The translations under genes and the position numbers were made by a program. The notes beneath the pieces are model-generated. The model did no database searches and was not told where the DNA came from. It worked only from the letters and a program-made list of their open reading frames with translations. 64,000 nucleotides of DNA from Epiperipatus broadwayi (taxonomy: Eukaryota > Onychophora > Udeonychophora > Euonychophora > Peripatidae): assembly GCA_028023455.1 (NCBI GenBank), contig JAQFVV010006255.1, positions 3,472,001 to 3,536,000 on the forward strand, given 5' to 3'. Positions 59,314 to 64,000 of this stretch are shown in pieces (position 1 is the stretch's first letter; the number at the start of each line of letters is the position of its first letter).

Positions 59314-59580
59314 ATGATACACTTGTTATTAAAAAGGATTCAAAAAACGAAACAAAATTGTAATGGAAATGATAATGTGTCAGCATCAGTTTTTTATGAC
59401 CATAATAGATTATGTATATATGGGTTTAATTTGGATTGTAATAATGTAAAAATATTACAAATTGAAAGAAACAACAATAAAAGGAAAATAAAGGAAGCCA
59501 TGTTAATATATAAATATAAGAGCGACTTAATAAGCACACAGGCAGCATACGTAAAAATCACAGAATTGTGGGAAGGTTAG
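59314..59580 (+). pseudogene. PLE GIY-YIG C-terminal 88 codons, right arm
   Basis: One open frame: HLLLKRIQKTKQNCNGNDNV, SASVFYDHNRLCIYGFNLDC, NNVKILQIERNNNKRKIKEA, then SDLISTQAAYVKITELWEG and stop. E-R-x-x-x-x-x-R-x-x-K-E-A is the conserved Glu-bearing helix of the endonuclease. It shows what the 4500-4680 remnant once encoded. The N-terminal GIY-YIG motifs are truncated off. Confidence 0.8.
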
Positions 59581-59704
59581 CCTTTGAAAATGTAATTAAC
59601 AAAGACTAAGAAAATAGTGAAAGTATTCCTAAGTGGATAAAGATTTTTTTTTAAGTTTTGCTTTATATATATTTAAGTTATTGTATTTAATAATATTCAA
59701 TTAC

Positions 59705-59707
59705 AAG

Positions 59708-59780
<73 letters not shown>
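59705..59780. repeat. (TA)n microsatellite
   Basis: TA run with one AACA interruption, just right of the PLE palindrome. Confidence 0.95.
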
Positions 59781-59785
<5 letters not shown>

Positions 59786-60053
59786 TAAATATTTGTTACA
59801 AAAGTTTTAAAATGTAAAGAAATTTCTTTACTTTCTTAAATAAAAATCAGTCTGTTTAATAAATAACTTGCAATAAATATTTACTCTTCTTTATAACCAA
59901 AGAAAACTTAGTAAGGAAGGATGGTTTTCTTATTATTATCAAGGCAAATTGGAGTGTATGCCATTTAGTATAACTGCATTTATTATTTAAACGATTGTAT
60001 AGAATACTATATATTTATGTTGATATGAAGATTTTCATGAGTTACAGATATAA

Positions 60054-60478
60054 ATGATATATTTTGTGGATTTATCCGTGTACGATTTTGATTATAAACA
60101 TACCAACGTTTTGTCACAAGCCAAAAATTTGGTGATGAATAGAATATTATAAAGATGGTTGTAGAGGCGCTGCAAACACTGATTTATAACAATGTTAAAA
60201 TTCCTCCAATAAAAAAAAAAAATAGATATTTAAAATTAAAAAATAAAATAAAAATTAGAAAATCTTCAGAGTAATATGTTTTTAAAAAATTCTTCCAAAT
60301 AGGAGGAAGTTTGCATGGGTCATCACGTTTGTTGATACAATTTGGTCATTTTAGTATCTTATTGGCTTCTCTGATGATACGTTGGTAGAGTGTGTATATT
60401 TATAGTATTATATATATATAATATTATTATATTTATAATCAAAATCAAACATGGATGAATCCGCGAAATATATCATAT
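60054..60478. mobile_element. Element with ~43-bp inverted ends, PLE-like
   Basis: GATATATTTTGTGGATTTAT CCGTGTACGATTTTGATTAT (60055-60096) is mirrored at 60433-60477. Inside each end lies an ACGTTGGTA-type block (complement at 60103-60116; plus at 60378), resembling the GAAACGTTGG 3' motif. No protein is left. Confidence 0.55.
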
Positions 60479-60479
60479 A

Positions 60480-61005
60480 TACAGTATATTGTAATGGGAA
60501 ATAATAAATACGATATTGATTTTTTGAATTTAATGATTGCGAAGAAATAACTTCAGATGTATGACTCTTGTTGAACTTTTAAAAAAAAAAAGTACAAACT
60601 TCAAGCTATTGATAATGATCAAATCAAGAACTATTTTTTTATATATATTTTTCCATAATAATATTCTTTCTGAATATTATTACGTTTTAAGATTCACCGT
60701 CTTAAATGATTTGGAAAAAGAATACTTTACTAAAGATAAATTTTGATTTGTACTTAACTGTGAAAATGATTAACAATACAAATATTCAAGGAACCCCTCA
60801 ATCATTACTCCCTGTTACTAACAGATACATTATACAAAGTTTCAGATATTGACATTTGAAGCCGTAATATCTACATTTTTTAATTCAAATTAATCTTGAA
60901 ATTTTACTTACCAGTACCTTTTTAGCTAACAGAATCTCATTTGCAAATATTGATGGAATATATGCATTATGTGATACAGAAGAGAAGATAGTGGACCATT
61001 TTGTA
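60480..61005. other. AT-rich DNA, no gene seen
   Basis: The 69-codon frame 60537-60746 has no domain. Confidence 0.45.
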
Positions 61006-61010
61006 TACAT

Positions 61011-61140
61011 ACTCATCTTCTTTCCCCCCATATGTCATAGCATTGGCCGGGAGGCGAATCCACAACAAACATCTGCAACCAACTGCTTGCTTGCAATGCG
61101 GCTGCGCTGATCTCTCGGCTAACAACGCTTGACTCATCTT
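61011..61140 (-). mobile_element. tRNA-derived SINE with 9-bp target-site duplication
   Basis: Body 61020-61131 on the minus strand: GTCAAGCGTTGTTAGCCGAG, later GTGGATTCGCCTCCCGGCC and GCTATGACATATG. The tail is G/A-rich (GGGGGGAAAGAAG) instead of pure A. The perfect repeat ACTCATCTT flanks it (61011-61019, 61132-61140). Confidence 0.88.
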
Positions 61141-61955
61141 TACACATATATTGCCAATTAATTTCAACATGCGTTCTCTCTTATATTCCTGCACTGACTT
61201 TCATTATTAAAAATAAAAAAGAGAACTGTTTTCTTACATTAAAATATTTTTTTTTATTTCGACATTATGGATTTTTCAAATGTCAATTTATTTTTAAAAT
61301 ACATCTTGAAAACTTAAGGCTTCTTTCCTGAATAAATTATAAAAAATTAAATCAATCAATCGGTCTCTTGTATCTGATTATAGATTTATAATTATATTAA
61401 ATAACATCCATTTTTTTAAAAATCATATAAATAAAGATTTATATAACTAGTTAGAATTTGATTTTTTTACTTACACTAATACTAAAATGAGAAGACGATT
61501 TAAATATATGTAGGTAATACATAATATTAATATAATACATTCAACATTAAAAAGATATATATATATATATTTAACCATGTAAACATTTTATTTATATGAT
61601 ATTCTACTTGAAATTTATTGTTTTATGAATAATTATATAATTTTGATATCGTTGTATTACAAATAATGTATGTTATTGATTGTGATAATTATGTAAAGTT
61701 TTTAATATGTATGCTTGTATAATTTAAATAAGGTAATACTTGTTAATTCATAACATACACAATAATTAGAATTTGTATGATGAACAAATAAAATTGTTTA
61801 AAACTGCTACATATTTATATATCTATAATACCTTTTAATTTAAGATAAATATTATTTAACGTTATGAAATTAAGGAGAAAGAATTTTAATATTTTTAACA
61901 TATACACCTTATTGATTTTATAATACCTCAACAGGGTCCTGTTGAGTGCAGAGGA
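61141..61955. other. AT-rich DNA, no gene seen
   Basis: Only microsatellite-like TA near 61555-61570. Confidence 0.45.
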
Positions 61956-61959
61956 AATT

Positions 61960-62060
61960 CTCAAGCCCAAACACAAGATAGAGACATTATAAAGATGAGT
62001 GGTCACCTTATCTTTAACCTAAATTTTGACTTATATAGGCCAATCTGAAGTATCTTGATT
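61960..62060. repeat. Half-site of the ACACAAGATA foldback family
   Basis: AAACACAAGATAGAGACATT, CACCTTATCTTTAACCTAAA, TATATAGGCCAATCTGAAGT: one arm only, ending near 62055. Confidence 0.55.
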
Positions 62061-62685
62061 TGAAAAAGTGAAGATGTTACTCTTTTCATTTTTAAATCCA
62101 TTACTTTCTTACATACATTAATATTCGTGATATCTTTTAATTTATTACATATTAATATTATGAATTAATAGAAATTATATATTGGATATTCAAAAATGAA
62201 GTTCAGTCCTAAAGACAACTATTTAATCTTTCTGAATTTTTATTAATTCTTTCCTTTTATAACTTTATGATTTCAGCTAACATAAAGCATAAACATTGAA
62301 AATGATGATAGCATTATTTAAATTATTTTTGACGAATTAACTGCCTATTAAGGAGATATATAGGAGAATGAGAATAAATAGAAAATAGGCTTGTTTTCTA
62401 AATTAATAACATATTTATTAAAAAAAAAAGACAACAAAACAATGTTATGACTATATCACAGTCAAATATGTATAAATTAGGTAGTATAAAATACATTTGT
62501 CAGTTATATATTCCATCTTTTATTTAAACAATAATTTTATTTTACTCTCTTCTTTATTGTCCATAAATAATCATGGATTATTCTTCAATGAATTACAGAT
62601 TTTGAAATATATGACAAATATTAGGATTCATTCACATAACATCTTAAATGCTAATAATAATAAAATATATGAAAGTAAAAAAATA
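62061..62685. other. AT-rich DNA, no gene seen
   Basis: Nothing recognised. Confidence 0.45.
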
Positions 62686-62687
62686 AC

Positions 62688-63215
62688 TGAAACACAGGCT
62701 TGTTATATACCTGTGGCTATATATATGTAATATAGGGTATAGGAGCACAGACATTCACACCACCCACCTCTCTCTACTCTATCTAATAACACTGATACAC
62801 CTAAACACATATATGCTGAAAAGATAAATAATCACCAATATACCCATTTCATGCTAAACCAGCAATCATCAGTTGGTCCAGACTATCATCTTTACACACA
62901 TATATAGTATAAGTGCTCAGATATATATTAAGATAGACTATCCTCATAGTTTAATGGACAGGCTTCAATCCACTCCACACTCCAACTCTTCAACCGTCCA
63001 TCCAATTGAAAATCTGATGATGGAATGCTCAAAGGCCACCCTGAGGCCAAGATTATTGTCACACCCATGTTGACCCAAGGTCAATCTGAACCCCAAATGT
63101 ACAGGACATAATCTATTTAATACATATGCAAGGATGGGCAGACATCTCTATAATGTAATAAATGAAACACAGGCTTGTTATATACCTGTGGCTATAGCTT
63201 TTTTTTTGTCTTAAT
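62688..63215 (-). mobile_element. Family A hammerhead element with terminal direct repeat
   Basis: Minus-sense unit with the ribozyme at 62829-62887 and the body to about 63110 (GGCTTCAATCCACTCCACAC, ACCCATGTTGACCCAAGGTC). The block TGAAACACAGGCTTGTTATA TACCTGTGGCTATA occurs at 62689-62722 and again at 63164-63197, so the unit of about 475 bp is bounded by a ~34-bp direct repeat, as expected if a second tandem unit begins on the right. Confidence 0.8.
62829..62887 (-). ncRNA. Type I hammerhead ribozyme, family A, intact core
   Basis: Minus sense: GATAGTCTGGACCAA, CTGATGA (complement of 62866-62872), stem II TTGCTGGTTTAGCAT, GAAA, stem III AT-GGGT-AT, A at 62839, TTGGTGATTATT. CCAA/TTGG closes stem I. 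Core residues all present. Confidence 0.77.
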
Positions 63216-63585
63216 GCAACATCTTGTTCTCTTCTTACAAAAGTGAGAATATTTCCCCTACAACCTCAAAGTAATAAATAGAGAGAAGAAAAAAACTACA
63301 TTACATCTATAAAAAATTTATAAATCCCTAATAAAATTATAAATTATATAAATTTTAAATAAAGGCTTTTTCATGTTTAAATAATGGATTCCTTACCTAG
63401 TATTATTTTAGAGCCTTTGTGCACAAATATTTGTGGTCATCCTACATATATTTTGATTCCTGGAAATATTTTCATCACCTTTTCAGATGAACCTTTTTTA
63501 AAATGAAAAGTTTAATATCAATTTAAATATGGTTTATACAGAAAGTAATCATTCCTTCTTACTAGCACTATTAAATAGTAATATT
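63216..63585. other. AT-rich DNA, no gene seen
   Basis: Nothing recognised. Confidence 0.45.
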
Positions 63586-63795
63586 AAAACTGCAAGGATA
63601 CTCTTTTCCCAGATACAAAATAGAGACTTTAAGAAAATAAAAATAGCTATCTTATTTTCAAACTCAAATGCACTTATATGATCCAATCTAGACCCTTAAG
63701 ATTGGCTCATATTGAGTTTGAAAATAAGATGGACATTCTTATTTTCTCAAAGTCTCTATCTTGTATCTGGAGTGAGAGTATCTTTGCAGTTTTAG
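63586..63795. repeat. Foldback of the ACACAAGATA family
   Basis: CAGATACAAAATAGAGACTT … CTTATTTTCAAACTCAAATG is mirrored by TTTGAAAATAAGATGGACAT … AAAGTCTCTATCTTGTATCT. About 95-bp arms, ~15-bp loop. Confidence 0.8.
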
Positions 63796-64000
63796 CATCA
63801 CCATTTAATGGTACTAGTGAGAAAGGATGATTACCTTCTATATAATTACAATCTAAATACTCCACTAGTAAAAGTTATTAATTCTTAAATATGGTTTATT
63901 TTTAGCATAGTTATTTACAAATCCATCCATCGATATAATTACCAGTTGTTTTCACTAATTTATTATTTCTTGATCTTGATTATGATAGATAGGCTATCAA
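63796..64000. other. AT-rich DNA to window end
   Basis: Nothing recognised. Confidence 0.5.

Larger units (their letters stand above)
56500..59645. mobile_element. Palindromic PLE 3' ends, left arm split by a LINE
   Basis: The left minus-sense arm starts at 56500-56557 (TTTATCCACTTGGGAGTATT … CTATCTTTATAGTCTT) and resumes at 58921-59235 (GTCAACTAACACCTTCAAAA …). The right plus-sense arm is 59262-59640. Joining across 56557/58921 restores the order seen at 2895-2950. Sense strands point outward. Confidence 0.8.

Noticed and set aside
60340-60400. CTGATGATACGTTGG as another hammerhead
   Set aside because: CTGATGA is present, but no stem II followed by GAAA and no stem I could be found. It fits a PLE 3' end motif better.

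Overview
The window is very AT-rich (about a quarter G+C by eye) and nearly devoid of host coding sequence. It carries long microsatellites, tRNA-derived SINEs, two or three LINE families, many Penelope-like retroelement (PLE) fragments with GIY-YIG domains, and at least one well-formed spliced exon. This is intronic or intergenic DNA of an animal with an AT-rich, retroelement-loaded genome. The species cannot be fixed from the sequence.

Layout. 0.06-1.25 kb: fragment of a hammerhead-type element, then LINE debris. 2.0-2.8 kb: hammerhead element containing a 507-bp TATC tract. 2.9-4.75 kb: palindromic PLE. 5.2-5.95 kb: palindromic hammerhead element. 6.1 kb: SINE, followed by a CpG-rich unique segment. 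7.3-7.7 kb: foldback. 8.3-9.4 kb: PLE and LINE fragments. 9.9-11.9 kb: palindromic hammerhead elements. 12.9-13.2 kb: foldback. 13.9-14.9 kb: PLE. 16.5 kb: SINE with target duplication. 17.4-17.95 kb: foldback. 20.8-24.8 kb: hammerhead fragment, 399-nt tandem retrozyme array, nearly full PLE reverse transcriptase plus GIY-YIG reading frames, and another hammerhead palindrome. 26.8 kb: host exon. 27.5-28.0 kb: palindrome. 28.8 kb: (TTA)n. 32.5-33.2 and 35.5-37.05 kb: more hammerhead and PLE palindromes. 39.2-40.8 kb: second retrozyme array. 40.85-42.7 kb: LINE on the minus strand. 43.3-44.2 kb: double foldback. 45.4-45.8 kb: third, degenerate retrozyme. 46.2-46.7 kb: hammerhead element. 50.2-50.8 kb: minimal palindromic PLE. 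51.9-55.6 kb: decayed LINE. 56.5-59.65 kb: palindromic PLE interrupted by a LINE. 61.0 kb: SINE. 62.7-63.2 kb: hammerhead element. 63.6-63.8 kb: foldback.

Main result. Two unrelated-looking repeat families encode type I hammerhead ribozymes. Family B is a tandem array of 399-402-nt monomers, a retrozyme architecture. Its core is CTGACGA, stem II, GAA, a 3-bp stem III, with stem I CTTTCA/TGAAAG at one locus and CCTTCA/TGAAGG at the other, which is a compensatory change. Family A is a set of about twelve dispersed copies with core CTGATGA, stem II TGCTG-GTT-CAGCA (TGCAG-TTT-CTGCA in one copy, also compensatory), GAAA and a very short stem III. Most A copies are followed by tRNA-like A/B-box matter. 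Nearly every PLE or hammerhead locus is a palindrome whose sense strands point outward, as if two reverse transcripts had been primed from the two sides of one break. The retrozyme arrays sit inside (TA)n tracts. The PLEs here (RT plus C-terminal GIY-YIG) are the obvious candidates for mobilising the ribozyme-bearing non-autonomous elements; that link is inference.
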